Source: JBHGAV01 sp041946685 (GTDB lineage: Bacteria > Acidobacteriota > Terriglobia > Bryobacterales > Bryobacteraceae). From it: 44,835 bases of DNA. Position numbers and translations under genes: made by a program. The number at the start of each line of letters is the position of its first letter. Position 1 is the stretch's first letter. The stretch lies in the NCBI GenBank assembly GCA_041946685.1, contig JBHGAV010000034.1:1-44835 (forward strand), written 5' to 3'. The notes under the pieces are model-generated. The model made no database searches. It saw nothing but the letters and a program-made list of their open reading frames with translations, and was not told where the DNA came from. Positions 12,101 through 19,106 of this stretch are shown piece after piece.

Positions 12101-12595
12101 CAAGGACACGTCCGACGATTGGCTCACCTGAACCTGCTGGAATTCGGGAAGGCCCTGCTGGCTTCGCTCACCCCTGCGGGACGGCACTGCCTTCGCAGGC
12201 GTTGCCGGGGCCGGGCGCGGCGCAGCAGCAGCCGCGGCTGGCTGGCGTGGGGCCAGCAAACGGGCCAGTTCCGATTCCGACAAGAACCTGAGATTCCACT
12301 CGGTGGGCGCCGTGTCCGCCCGCACCTCTACCTCACGTCTTGCGGATTCGAATCCTAACATCTCGACCTGGATCGTCCAGACCCCGTCGGGAAGGTTCGG
12401 GAAGGAATACGTCCCGTCGTCGCTGGTCGTCGTCACGACCTTCTTCTCGCCCTGTGTGGCGGTAACGGTGGCTCCGGGCAGAGCCAGGCGGTTGGACCTG
12501 ACGATTCCCTGGTGCGGCGCGGCCACCAGCGCGGCCACGATCAGACCCGCCGCCGCCACGGCTCCGAGGGAAGCGCACATTCGAGTGTTGGACAT
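9128..12595 (-). CDS. TonB-dependent receptor (Oar-like) with carboxypeptidase-regulatory-like N-terminus
   Basis: This 1155-residue outer-membrane protein begins with a hydrophobic export signal (about 8-26). A carboxypeptidase-D regulatory-like beta-sandwich follows at about 33-95 (LPGATVTATQGEKKVV, then DGTYSFPNLPDGVW). After a proline/alanine-rich linker comes an extreme glycine/methionine-rich segment at about 195-315. The rest is plug and barrel-type sequence ending in SSLRFRF with a terminal aromatic residue, as in barrel proteins. Oar-like receptors of this build are greatly expanded in acidobacteria and are thought to take up oligosaccharides or siderophores. The ATG at 12595 has only a weak ribosome binding site. 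It heads an operon with the VWFA protein and probably the glycosyltransferase. Confidence 0.9.
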   Translation of the reverse strand: MSNTRMCASLGAVAAAGLIVAALVAAPHQGIVRSNRLALPGATVTATQGEKKVVTTTSDDGTYSFPNLPDGVWTIQVEMLGFESARREVEVRADTAPTEWNLRFLSESELARLLAPRQPAAAAAAPRPAPATPAKAVPSRRGERSQQGLPEFQQVQVSQSSDVSLFGQEGVITDAMNTELSPSANPAYLVQGSMSSALGLPGEGGWGPFGGPGMMGGPGMMGMGPGGPGMEGPPGMGGVPGLGGEAGGAAGDQAAALNPAGGGGGPMGAGGRGGGGGPMMAGGPGGGRGGGMGGRGGPMGARGRGGRGGPEWMGRGGALAFGNNRRDPRMMYTGNLAINEANSLLNAQQYSLSGQKIPKPYSNNTSVNASFGGPLKIPKLTSGRQGQFTVSFGLGRNRNGQQGSLTTMPSALERAGDFSESVGSNGKAAVIYDPTTGAPFPLNRIPDSRISSVARALIGYYPLPNLPGRTRNFQLPTTRFNNSNNLNARVNQTLTTKDRISGGFGYSGTSGRTPDIFGFTDTTSGRGMNANLSYSHNFTSRIISTLNFTFSRNRNLTSPFFAYKDDVAGRLGIQGVSRDPINWGPPNLSFTNFAGLSDAAASLARSQTSSLAASLIWVRGTHNLMFGSDYRRQQNNRYSDPNGRGSFTFNGYATSNLAGGVAEAGTGFDLADFLLGTPYAATVRYGASSLYFRGSMVNLYMQDDWRLHSRFSVNFGLRWDYQSPVRERYNRLVNLAIAPNFTAITPVQPWDRNPATGEQYPQALMYPDRNNLSPRVGLAWRVSAKRSTIVRAGYGIYYNSSVYSGIASQMAQQPPLATVWNLNLQNSPLLSIADAFTNPANVKTNSLSSNTFAVDPHYRIGYVQQWNLAIQQNLPYSFQTTVSYQGSKGTHLDRQFQPWVTPPNAPSSGFPTGYTYQTFGGNSIYHAGSIQLMRRFRGGLSAGGSYVFSKSIDSGGAGGSLQVQDWLNFRAERALSDFDQRHNVNVNFSYSTGQGRRGGGLVTGWKAHLLQDWSIMSQIQVRNSNPMTATLGGNQASAGTVSQTLRADATGVPLTPAPQGRIFNPAAFAVPAAGFWGNAGRNTIPGPMLVSLNASAGRVFRLGERRSLDLQLRANNALNTVVINRWNTQLNTNTFGQPTGVSAMRSVTSSLRFRF
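11650..12010. repeat. Low-complexity Gly/Met/Pro-rich coding segment of the TonB receptor
   Basis: On the minus strand this segment encodes short reiterated units such as GGPGMMGGPGMMGMGPGGPG, then GGRGGGGGPMMAGGPGGGRG-like runs. It lies between the carboxypeptidase-like domain and the barrel. The plus strand shows matching C-rich runs. The unit length varies, so it looks like a slippage-prone coding tract rather than a transposable repeat. Confidence 0.8.
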
Positions 12596-12758
12596 TCCGA
12601 GGACCCGCTAGATGTGACGGCCGTGCATCCTCGAAGATTACCCGTAGCTTCAGGCCTTTACAAAACATTACCTTCACGGCCCTCGCGCTCGCCACTCGCT
12701 CTCCGTGCGCCGGGGGTGCCAGGGATGCACTGTTTGCTGTTCCCTTCCGTTATGAGAC

Positions 12759-12798
12759 GGCCGGGCCGGCCCCATCAAACATGTCGGCTGGCCCGGCC
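12759..12798. repeat. GC-rich inverted repeat in the TonB-receptor/PilZ intergenic region
   Basis: GGCCGGGCCGGCC (12759-12771) pairs with GGCTGGCCCGGCC (12786-12798) with one mismatch across a 14-base loop. It sits in the 262-base gap between the divergent TonB receptor and PilZ genes. No T-run follows on either strand, so it is not a clear intrinsic terminator. It could be an RNA hairpin in a 5' leader or a protein site. The rest of the gap must contain both promoters, but no convincing -35/-10 pair was seen. Confidence 0.5.
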
Positions 12799-12857
12799 AT
12801 GCCTGGCTGACCTAAAGATAGATTGAACAACCGCCGCGCAGCTTCTAGTCTGGATTC

Positions 12858-13280
12858 GTGACTGGGACTCAGCAGCTTGCCTCCACTCATTCCGCTCGTC
12901 CGATGGAACAGCGGCACGGACAGCGTTTCAACTTGCGCCTGACGTGCCGGGTATGCCGGGCCTCACCGGGAGAAGAGGCGCTCGCGGGTAAAGTCGTCAA
13001 CATCAGCCGTTCCGGAATCCTCTTGGAGTTTGACTCTGCGAGTGTCCCGGCGCACATGGAAGTCAGCGACCCGGTCTGCGTCGTCATAGATCTTCCCCGC
13101 CACACGACGTTCTCGCCGAGGTGTTTGGAGTGCGCCGCCACGGTCGTTCGCCTGGCCGCCGCCCCGTTGAGGACCCAGATCGCCGTCAGCGTCGGCAAGA
13201 TGCGTGTCCGGGAAAAGGAAGCAACCCCAGCGTCGCGGCGCGATTGGCCGCGCCACCCGATGGCTGGATTTGTGCAGTAA
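12858..13280 (+). CDS. Small PilZ-domain protein
   Basis: This 140-residue protein is essentially one PilZ domain, the usual cyclic-di-GMP-binding fold. An arginine-rich RHGQRFNLRLTC stretch at about 19-30 stands for the RxxxR motif, and NISRSGILLEF at about 48-58 stands for the (D/N)xSxxG motif. The GTG at 12858 or the ATG at 12903 (MEQRHGQRF) could be the start; the second is closer to the usual PilZ N-terminus. It has no signal peptide or membrane segment. No effector domain is fused, so it would act through a partner. It stands alone, convergent with a lipoprotein gene. Confidence 0.8.
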   Translation: MTGTQQLASTHSARPMEQRHGQRFNLRLTCRVCRASPGEEALAGKVVNISRSGILLEFDSASVPAHMEVSDPVCVVIDLPRHTTFSPRCLECAATVVRLAAAPLRTQIAVSVGKMRVREKEATPASRRDWPRHPMAGFVQ

Positions 13281-13313
13281 CAGGACCCGGAAAGACAGCG
13301 ACCCTCGCCGCCG

Positions 13314-13808
13314 TCAGTCCAGGTAGGCCGCCAGGAGGCTGGCCTTGCGCTCCGCCTCCTTCTGCGGCAAGCCAACCACCCCGGCGATCCATGACCCCTT
13401 CGGGAATATGAACGCCGGACGGCCCGCGTCTTCGCCGAAGTAGCCGCCGAACGAATAAACCAGTTGCGGGTTGGTCATCACCGCCTTCCACTCACCTAGA
13501 AGCAACGCAGCGTCTTCTGCGCTGGAAAGCCGGCAGATGAACATCTCGTATTCCGTGTTCGCCTGCTTGTAGCGGCCCAGCGTGCCCCCCGGCATGAAGG
13601 GCTTGCCCATTAGTTGTGTGGGCACGAGTTTCGTCTCGATCATTCCAGACTTCGGGAACCGGTGCCACTCCTCTCTGGGCGGAGGAGCTTCCACCTGGAC
13701 CGTCTTCTTGGCGGGCGGCGGTGCGGGCGCGCTGCCGCAGGAGGCCAGAAGTAGTGTCATGGCCACCACGAGGAAGAACGGCAATGCGCCTGAGAATGCT
13801 CTCTTCAT
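13314..13808 (-). CDS. Putative lipoprotein of unknown function
   Basis: This 164-residue protein begins MKRAFSGALPFFLVV and has a lipobox LLASC followed by GSAPAPPPAKK, so it should be lipidated and anchored in the envelope. The start at 13808 is chosen because AAGGAGG lies 11 bases upstream and the signal peptide begins there, although the frame is open further up. The mature part contains a conserved-looking FMPGGTLGRYKQ stretch and FIFPKGSWIAGVVGLP. No family was recognised. It is divergent from the EEP operon across 152 bases, which must hold both promoters. Confidence 0.8.
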   Translation of the reverse strand: MKRAFSGALPFFLVVAMTLLLASCGSAPAPPPAKKTVQVEAPPPREEWHRFPKSGMIETKLVPTQLMGKPFMPGGTLGRYKQANTEYEMFICRLSSAEDAALLLGEWKAVMTNPQLVYSFGGYFGEDAGRPAFIFPKGSWIAGVVGLPQKEAERKASLLAAYLD

Positions 13809-13960
13809 TGAACTCAGGTCCTCCTTTCGCAAGGCCGAATTCGCCTGTTCGGCGACTTCGTGCTCAAGTATACACCCGCCCCCACCTCCTTCAGTCCCCG
13901 CCGCTCGTCCAAGGCTTGCCCCCCTCCCCTGCAAGGTAATATGAAAGCAGGGGACACTAT

Positions 13961-14833
13961 TTGACGAGCCGTCTTCTACTGGTGGGCCTGTCGCTCACGG
14001 CTGTCCTCGCCCGAGGCGGAGGTCCGCCAGACCGTGTCTGGCAGGGCGGAGTCGCCTCTCCCCCGCCGGCGTCTTCCTCGCTCAAGGTCGTCAGTTGGAA
14101 CATTGAACGCGGTTTGCAGTTCCCGGCCGTTGCCGCGCAGCTCAGGCGGCAAGCGCCCGCCCTCGTGCTGCTCCAGGAGGTGGATCGGAACTCCCGCCGC
14201 ACCGCCCGCAGGGACATTGCCGAGGAGCTTGCGCGCGACCTCGGCTTGTCCTACCTGTTCGCCGCGGAATTCGAGGAATTGGGACAAGGGAGCCGTGACG
14301 CGCCGGCTTACCACGGGCAGGCCATTCTCACGGCTCTCCCCGCTGCCTCCCCGAGAGTGATTCGCTTCCAGCGTCAGACAGGCTACTGGAGGCCGCGCGG
14401 GTACATGCCCAACTGGGCCATCTTCCAGAGGAGAGAAGGAGGGCGCCTGGCCCTGGTTGCCGAACTCCAAACGGCCCGGCAACGGTTCGTTGTCTACAAC
14501 GCGCACCTGGAAAGCCGCGGGCCGGAGGACCTGCGCTTGAGCCAGATCGAGGATGTCCTTGCTGACACCCGCCGCTATCCCGCCGACACGCCGATCCTGA
14601 TCGCCGGTGACCTCAACACGCGGAGCCCCTCCTCACCGGTGGTCGAGGCGCTTCTCCAGGCGGGATTTCGCAAGGCCGTGGGCGATGAGGTCACCACCAC
14701 GCGCGGCGCGGCGCTGGATTGGATCTTCACCCGCGGGCCCGTGTCCTTCCAAGAAAGCATGGTTCACCTGGATGTGCGCGCTTCCGATCATTTTCCCCTG
14801 TCGGTGCGCATCCGGCTCGACTCCGATGAGTAG
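13961..14833 (+). CDS. Exported endonuclease/exonuclease/phosphatase (EEP) superfamily enzyme
   Basis: This 290-residue protein is read from a TTG at 13961 with AGGGGA about seven bases upstream. A hydrophobic N-terminus (LLLVGLSLTAVLA) suggests export. The complete EEP metal-dependent phosphoesterase motif set is present: SWN 45-47, the metal ligand Glu73 in LLQEVDRN, the catalytic histidine in NAHLES (His182), GDLN 216-219, LDW with Asp253, and SDH 275-277. Members cleave phosphodiesters or phosphomonoesters in DNA, inositol lipids or sphingomyelin; the substrate cannot be told from sequence. It overlaps the next gene by eight bases, so it is coupled to the Omp85-type barrel, the kinase-like protein and the nucleotide transporter. 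Confidence 0.88.
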   Translation: MTSRLLLVGLSLTAVLARGGGPPDRVWQGGVASPPPASSSLKVVSWNIERGLQFPAVAAQLRRQAPALVLLQEVDRNSRRTARRDIAEELARDLGLSYLFAAEFEELGQGSRDAPAYHGQAILTALPAASPRVIRFQRQTGYWRPRGYMPNWAIFQRREGGRLALVAELQTARQRFVVYNAHLESRGPEDLRLSQIEDVLADTRRYPADTPILIAGDLNTRSPSSPVVEALLQAGFRKAVGDEVTTTRGAALDWIFTRGPVSFQESMVHLDVRASDHFPLSVRIRLDSDE

Positions 14834-16079
14834 GCTAATCGTTCGAGCCACCCTTCTGGCCCTCGCGGCCGCCGGCCTGGCCCTGCCGCAGTCGCGCACG
14901 GCTGAAATCGAATCTGCCCGCGACAGCAAGGCCGCTGTCGTCCAGCCCGAAACCGTTTCGCGTCCGGAGTACCTGCTGCTCCAGGTCAAGGAACGCAAGC
15001 TGGTGGAGAGGCTGACCGCCGGCTACAACGGCCTCCGGGCCCAGTTCGGCTCCATGGCCACCAGCAGCGGCTTCGCCTTCGGCCCCGGTTTCCTTCGCGA
15101 GGATCTGGCGGGGGACAACATCCGCGTCAGCGGCGCAGCCCTGGTTTCCACGCGGCTCTGGCAGAAATACGAAGCGGCGGTGTCCGTGCCGCGCGCCGCC
15201 GGCGGCCGGTTGGCCTTCGATGCGGAGGCCGTTCGCCGGGACTACCGGTCGCTGGAGTTTTACGGCAGCGGCCCGGATTCCGCCCGTGGTGCGCGCACCA
15301 ACTACCGCCTCGTGGACACCAGTTTGCTCGGCAGCGCATTCGCGCGGCCTTCCCGCTTTGTCCGGTTTGGCGGCTCGGTCGGTGGTCTTTGGGCGGAGGT
15401 GAACCCCGGAAGGCGCGGAGACCTGGTCAGCACGGAGACTCTGTTCGATGACGGAGACGCTCCCGGTCTCGCCCGCTCGGTCACCTTTCTTCGCTCCGGC
15501 CTCTTCGCCCAATTTGACTACCGCGACAATCCCGTAGGGCCGAAGTCCGGCGGCAACTACGTTTCCCAATACACCTGGTACCGGGACCAGTCTCTTGGCC
15601 TCTTCGGTTTTCGCCGCTGGGACGTAGACGTGCAGCAGTATGTCCCGTTCTTCAACAAGACCCGGCGCCTGGCCCTGCGCGCCCGCCTGACGATGACCGA
15701 GCCGGGCGCCGGCCAGCGCGTCCCCTTCTACCTACAGCCGTATGTCGGGGGCTCCGATGACCTGCGCGGCTTCCGCCCCTACCGCTTCACGGACCGCAAC
15801 GCCATGGTCTATAACGTCGAATACCGCTGGGAGGTCTTCTCCGGCTTGGATGGCGCATTGTTCTTCGACGCCGGCAAGGTGATGCCTCACCGTGGCTGGC
15901 TGAAGATGGCCGATCTCGAGACCTCGGCGGGCTTCGGATTTCGTTTCAATGCCGCAAACCGCGTATTCCTTCGGATCGACGCCGGCTTCAGTCACGAAGG
16001 AGCCGGCGTGTGGCTCAAGTTCAACGACCCGTTCTTGCCGAGGTTGTTCGGCGCCGCAACCGGGCAGCCGCTGTATTGA
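14826..16079 (+). CDS. Omp85/BamA-type surface-antigen beta-barrel protein without POTRA domains
   Basis: This 417-residue protein has a signal peptide (LIVRATLLALAAAGLALPQS). The rest is amphipathic beta-strand sequence of the bacterial surface antigen (BamA/TamA barrel) type. A conserved-looking lid/strand segment reads FYLQPYVGGSDDLRGFRPYR near 297-316, where BamA-family proteins have the (V/I)RG(F/Y) motif; here it is LRGF. It is too short to carry POTRA domains, so it is probably a stand-alone outer-membrane barrel for secretion or lipid traffic. The ATG at 14826 lies eight bases inside the EEP gene. The kinase-like gene starts 11 bases after the stop. Confidence 0.82.
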   Translation: MSRLIVRATLLALAAAGLALPQSRTAEIESARDSKAAVVQPETVSRPEYLLLQVKERKLVERLTAGYNGLRAQFGSMATSSGFAFGPGFLREDLAGDNIRVSGAALVSTRLWQKYEAAVSVPRAAGGRLAFDAEAVRRDYRSLEFYGSGPDSARGARTNYRLVDTSLLGSAFARPSRFVRFGGSVGGLWAEVNPGRRGDLVSTETLFDDGDAPGLARSVTFLRSGLFAQFDYRDNPVGPKSGGNYVSQYTWYRDQSLGLFGFRRWDVDVQQYVPFFNKTRRLALRARLTMTEPGAGQRVPFYLQPYVGGSDDLRGFRPYRFTDRNAMVYNVEYRWEVFSGLDGALFFDAGKVMPHRGWLKMADLETSAGFGFRFNAANRVFLRIDAGFSHEGAGVWLKFNDPFLPRLFGAATGQPLY

Positions 16080-16090
16080 GGGCATATGAG

Positions 16091-17692
16091 ATGAGACGGC
16101 TGGCTGCGACTCTCCTGATGTTTGGCCTCACCGGCCCGGCGGGCCTCTGCCGCAAGTTCTACGACGACGACCCACTGGTTCAGGAACCGCCACCCCGCGC
16201 CGTCGACAAGCCCGCATCTCGCAAGCTGAGCGACTATTTCGATATCCTCTGGCACACGCTGGCCACGCCCGGCGAGCGCCAATCGCTCCGCAAGCCGATT
16301 CCCGCTCAGAGCGTGAACACCTTGGGTGATCCGATGGAGGGCGCATGGTGGGAGCGCCGCCATTACTGGCGTCCCTTCTCCGCCGAGGAATTGAAGCGCG
16401 GGCCGGGCAACGTATCCGCCCCGGCGGCCGACGGCAAATGGACCGTGGTCTCCGCCAAAACCGAGGGAATCACTCCGGGCTTCGTGATCCTCGACCGCCA
16501 CGGCCGCAGGTACTTCGTGAAGTTCGATCCGCCATCCAATCCGGAGATGGCCACCGGAGCCGACCAGATCGCCTCCAAGATCTTCTACGCGCTCGGCTAC
16601 CACGTTCCCGAAAACTACATCGTCTATTTCCACCCCAGCATTCTTGAGCTCGGCGCCGACGTCAGCATGGAGGACCATCTCGGGCGCAGGCGCAAGATGA
16701 CCGGGCGTGACCTGGCCGAGATTCTCAAGCGGGTCCACAGGGGAAGCGACGGCCGCTATCGCGCCACGGCCAGCCTCGCGCTGCCCGGCAGGACGATCGG
16801 CCCCTATCGGTACTTCGGAACCCGCCGCGACGATCCCAACGACGTGGTGCCCCACGAGCATCGCCGCGATCTCCGCGCCATGCATCTGGCCTGCGCATGG
16901 GTCGGCCATGACGACTCGCGTTCCATCAACACCGTCGACGTCGTGACCCAGGGCCCGCGCGGACCGTTTATCAAGCACTATCAGTTGGACTTCGGCTCGA
17001 CCCTCGGCAGCGGCAGCGACAAGGTCAACAGCCCGCGGTCCGGCGGCGAGTATCTCTTCGACTGGAAATCGGCCACCATCCAGCTGGCGACTCTGGGACT
17101 GGCCGTCCCGCGCTGGGCCAGGGCCAGCTATCCGAAGCTGGACGCCGTCGGACGCTTCGAGAGCAGGATGTTCGATCCCGATGCCTGGGTGCCGGAATAT
17201 CCGAACCCGGCGTTCCTGAACCGCCTGCCCGACGACGAGTTCTGGATGGCCCGCCAGATAGCCGCCCTTCGCGATGACCAGATCCGGGCCATTGTGGAGA
17301 CTGCCGAGTACAGTGACCGCCGCGCCGCCGATTGGATCACGCATTGCCTCATCGAGCGGCGCGATAAGATCGCCCGCGCGGCCTTTTCGAAAGTCTTGCC
17401 CGTCGATCGGTTCGAGCTTGCCGGAGGGCGCCTCTCTTTTGTAGACTTGGCCTCGCTGTACGGGGTTGGCCCGCCGCTGGAGATTCAGGTGCAGTGGTCG
17501 AGTTTCGACAATGAATGGGAAACAAGCGTGCCTCTCGCCGGTGAGTCTTCCTTGAACCTGCCGCGGATGGCCGGCGACGGCTACTGGCTGGCGACACTTA
17601 CCAGCCACCGGCGCGCCGGGCAGACGGTGCGCGTTTATGTGCGCAAGCGCGGCCAGCGACTTGACCTGGCCGGCGTGGAACGGACATGGTAG
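16091..17692 (+). CDS. Exported protein with atypical (HipA/Fam20/CotH-like) kinase motifs
   Basis: This 533-residue protein has an N-terminal export signal (residues 4-20). No named family was recognised with certainty. The centre carries a plausible kinase-like motif series: GRRYFVKFDP with Lys144, an acidic helix MATGADQIASKI after it, then GHDDSRSIN at 272-280 and HYQLDFGSTLG with Asp300-Phe-Gly. This order (nucleotide-site Lys, H-x-D...N, D-F-G) resembles atypical kinases such as HipA, Fam20C, CotH and PI4K-like enzymes. About 85 C-terminal residues look like a separate beta domain. GAGGG lies upstream of ATG 16091. It overlaps the NTT transporter gene by seven bases and follows the barrel gene by 11. 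Kinase activity is an inference from motifs only. Confidence 0.7.
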   Translation: MRRLAATLLMFGLTGPAGLCRKFYDDDPLVQEPPPRAVDKPASRKLSDYFDILWHTLATPGERQSLRKPIPAQSVNTLGDPMEGAWWERRHYWRPFSAEELKRGPGNVSAPAADGKWTVVSAKTEGITPGFVILDRHGRRYFVKFDPPSNPEMATGADQIASKIFYALGYHVPENYIVYFHPSILELGADVSMEDHLGRRRKMTGRDLAEILKRVHRGSDGRYRATASLALPGRTIGPYRYFGTRRDDPNDVVPHEHRRDLRAMHLACAWVGHDDSRSINTVDVVTQGPRGPFIKHYQLDFGSTLGSGSDKVNSPRSGGEYLFDWKSATIQLATLGLAVPRWARASYPKLDAVGRFESRMFDPDAWVPEYPNPAFLNRLPDDEFWMARQIAALRDDQIRAIVETAEYSDRRAADWITHCLIERRDKIARAAFSKVLPVDRFELAGGRLSFVDLASLYGVGPPLEIQVQWSSFDNEWETSVPLAGESSLNLPRMAGDGYWLATLTSHRRAGQTVRVYVRKRGQRLDLAGVERTW

Positions 17693-19047
17693 AACGGAAC
17701 AACGTGCGCGATCACGCGGAGCTTCAAAGCCATCAGTCTTTCCCGGTATTCCGTACAGTGGGCGAGAAGTCCAAGAGCCGCCTGGAGAAGCTCCTTTCCG
17801 TTTCTTCCGACGTGCGCGCGGGAGAAGGCGTCAACGCTTTGCTGCTGGCGCTCAACGTGTTCCTGCTCCTGGCAGCCTACTACCTCCTCAAGCCCGTGCG
17901 CGAGGCGTTGATCCTCTCCGAAAGCGGCGCGGAAGTTAAGTCCTATTCGTCGGCGGGGCAGGCCCTGCTGCTCCTGGGCATCGTCCCGTTTTACGGCTGG
18001 GTGGCGAGCAAGGTCAATCGCATCCGCCTGCTTACGGGACTGACCCTGTTTTTCGTCTTCAACCTGGTCCTCTTCTGGATCGGCGGGCAGAAGGGACTGC
18101 GGCTCGGCGTGATCTTCTACATCTGGCTGGGTATCTATAATCTGTTCACGGTCTCCCAGTTCTGGGCGTTTGCCAACGACATCTACACCGAGGCTCAGGG
18201 CCGCCGCCTCTTTCCATTGGTCGGCGTCGGCATGAGCCTGGGCGCGCTGGCCGGCGCCACCGTGGCGACGCCCCTGGTGGCCCTCGCCGGACTCGGCCCG
18301 TATACGTTCATGCTGATTGCCGCCGCCATCCTAGTGATCTGCCTGGGCCTGACCTGGGTGGTTGATGCCAGGACGAAGCGCTCTTCCTCTCCCGAAGCCG
18401 CGAAGGAAGCCGGCCGGCCGCTGGGCAAGGAAGGTGGATTCCGGCTCGTCCTCCGCGACCGATATCTCTTGTGGATCGCCGTGTTGATCGTGCTGCTCAA
18501 CGTTGTGAACACCATCGGTGAATACACCTTGAGCAAGTTGGTGGTTGCGGAAGCTTCCGCCAGCGGTGATGCCGTGCATTTCATCAACGAGTTCTACGCC
18601 CAGTTCTACATGGCCACCAATCTGCTGGGACTCCTCTTGCAGGCACTGGCCGCCTCGCGCGTCATTCGCTACGCCGGCGTTCGCGGCGCGCTGTTCGTGC
18701 TTCCCGTCCTGGCGCTGGTGTCCTACTCGGTGCTGGCCCTCGTGCCAGCGCTGATGGTGGTCCGATGGACAAAGGTCCTTGAGAACGGCACGGACTACTC
18801 CATCATGAACACGGTGCGGCAGGCCCTCTGGCTGCCCACCTCCCGCGAGGCCAAGTACAAGGCGAAAGCCGCGATCGACACCTTCTGCCATAGGGGCGGC
18901 GATGTGCTCCAGGCGGCCATCGTCTTTGCGGGCACGTCTCTGGGCGCCGGCATCGCCGGTTTCGCCTGGCTCAACGTCGCCCTCACTGCGGTCTGGCTGG
19001 GCGCCGCCTACCGCATCTTCGTCGAGCACCGCAAATTGACTGCGTGA
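17686..19047 (+). CDS. ATP/ADP-translocase-family (NTT, Npt1/Npt2-like) membrane transporter
   Basis: This 453-residue protein has about eleven or twelve membrane segments. It shows the nucleotide-transporter signatures LLAAYYLLKPVREALIL near 60-77 and LWLPTSREAKYKAKAAIDTF followed by CHRGGDVLQA near 385-410, matching the NTT (TLC) family. In obligate intracellular bacteria such proteins exchange ATP for ADP. In free-living acidobacteria the substrate is unknown. Its ATG at 17686 overlaps the end of the exported kinase-like gene by seven bases, so translation is coupled. It is convergent with a membrane-anchored Ser/Thr kinase 59 bases away, and a related protein occurs at 29609-31768. Confidence 0.85.
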   Translation: MVERNNVRDHAELQSHQSFPVFRTVGEKSKSRLEKLLSVSSDVRAGEGVNALLLALNVFLLLAAYYLLKPVREALILSESGAEVKSYSSAGQALLLLGIVPFYGWVASKVNRIRLLTGLTLFFVFNLVLFWIGGQKGLRLGVIFYIWLGIYNLFTVSQFWAFANDIYTEAQGRRLFPLVGVGMSLGALAGATVATPLVALAGLGPYTFMLIAAAILVICLGLTWVVDARTKRSSSPEAAKEAGRPLGKEGGFRLVLRDRYLLWIAVLIVLLNVVNTIGEYTLSKLVVAEASASGDAVHFINEFYAQFYMATNLLGLLLQALAASRVIRYAGVRGALFVLPVLALVSYSVLALVPALMVVRWTKVLENGTDYSIMNTVRQALWLPTSREAKYKAKAAIDTFCHRGGDVLQAAIVFAGTSLGAGIAGFAWLNVALTAVWLGAAYRIFVEHRKLTA

Positions 19048-19106
19048 ACGGTCCGCGCGTCTCTCCTCGCTTCCCCTCTCCGGCATTTCCTTGCCAGGCG
19101 CCGGCG

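Noticed and set aside
16091..17692. Reading the kinase-like protein as a HipA toxin of a toxin-antitoxin pair.
   Set aside because: It has an export signal, no HipB-like partner next to it, and lies in an operon of envelope proteins.
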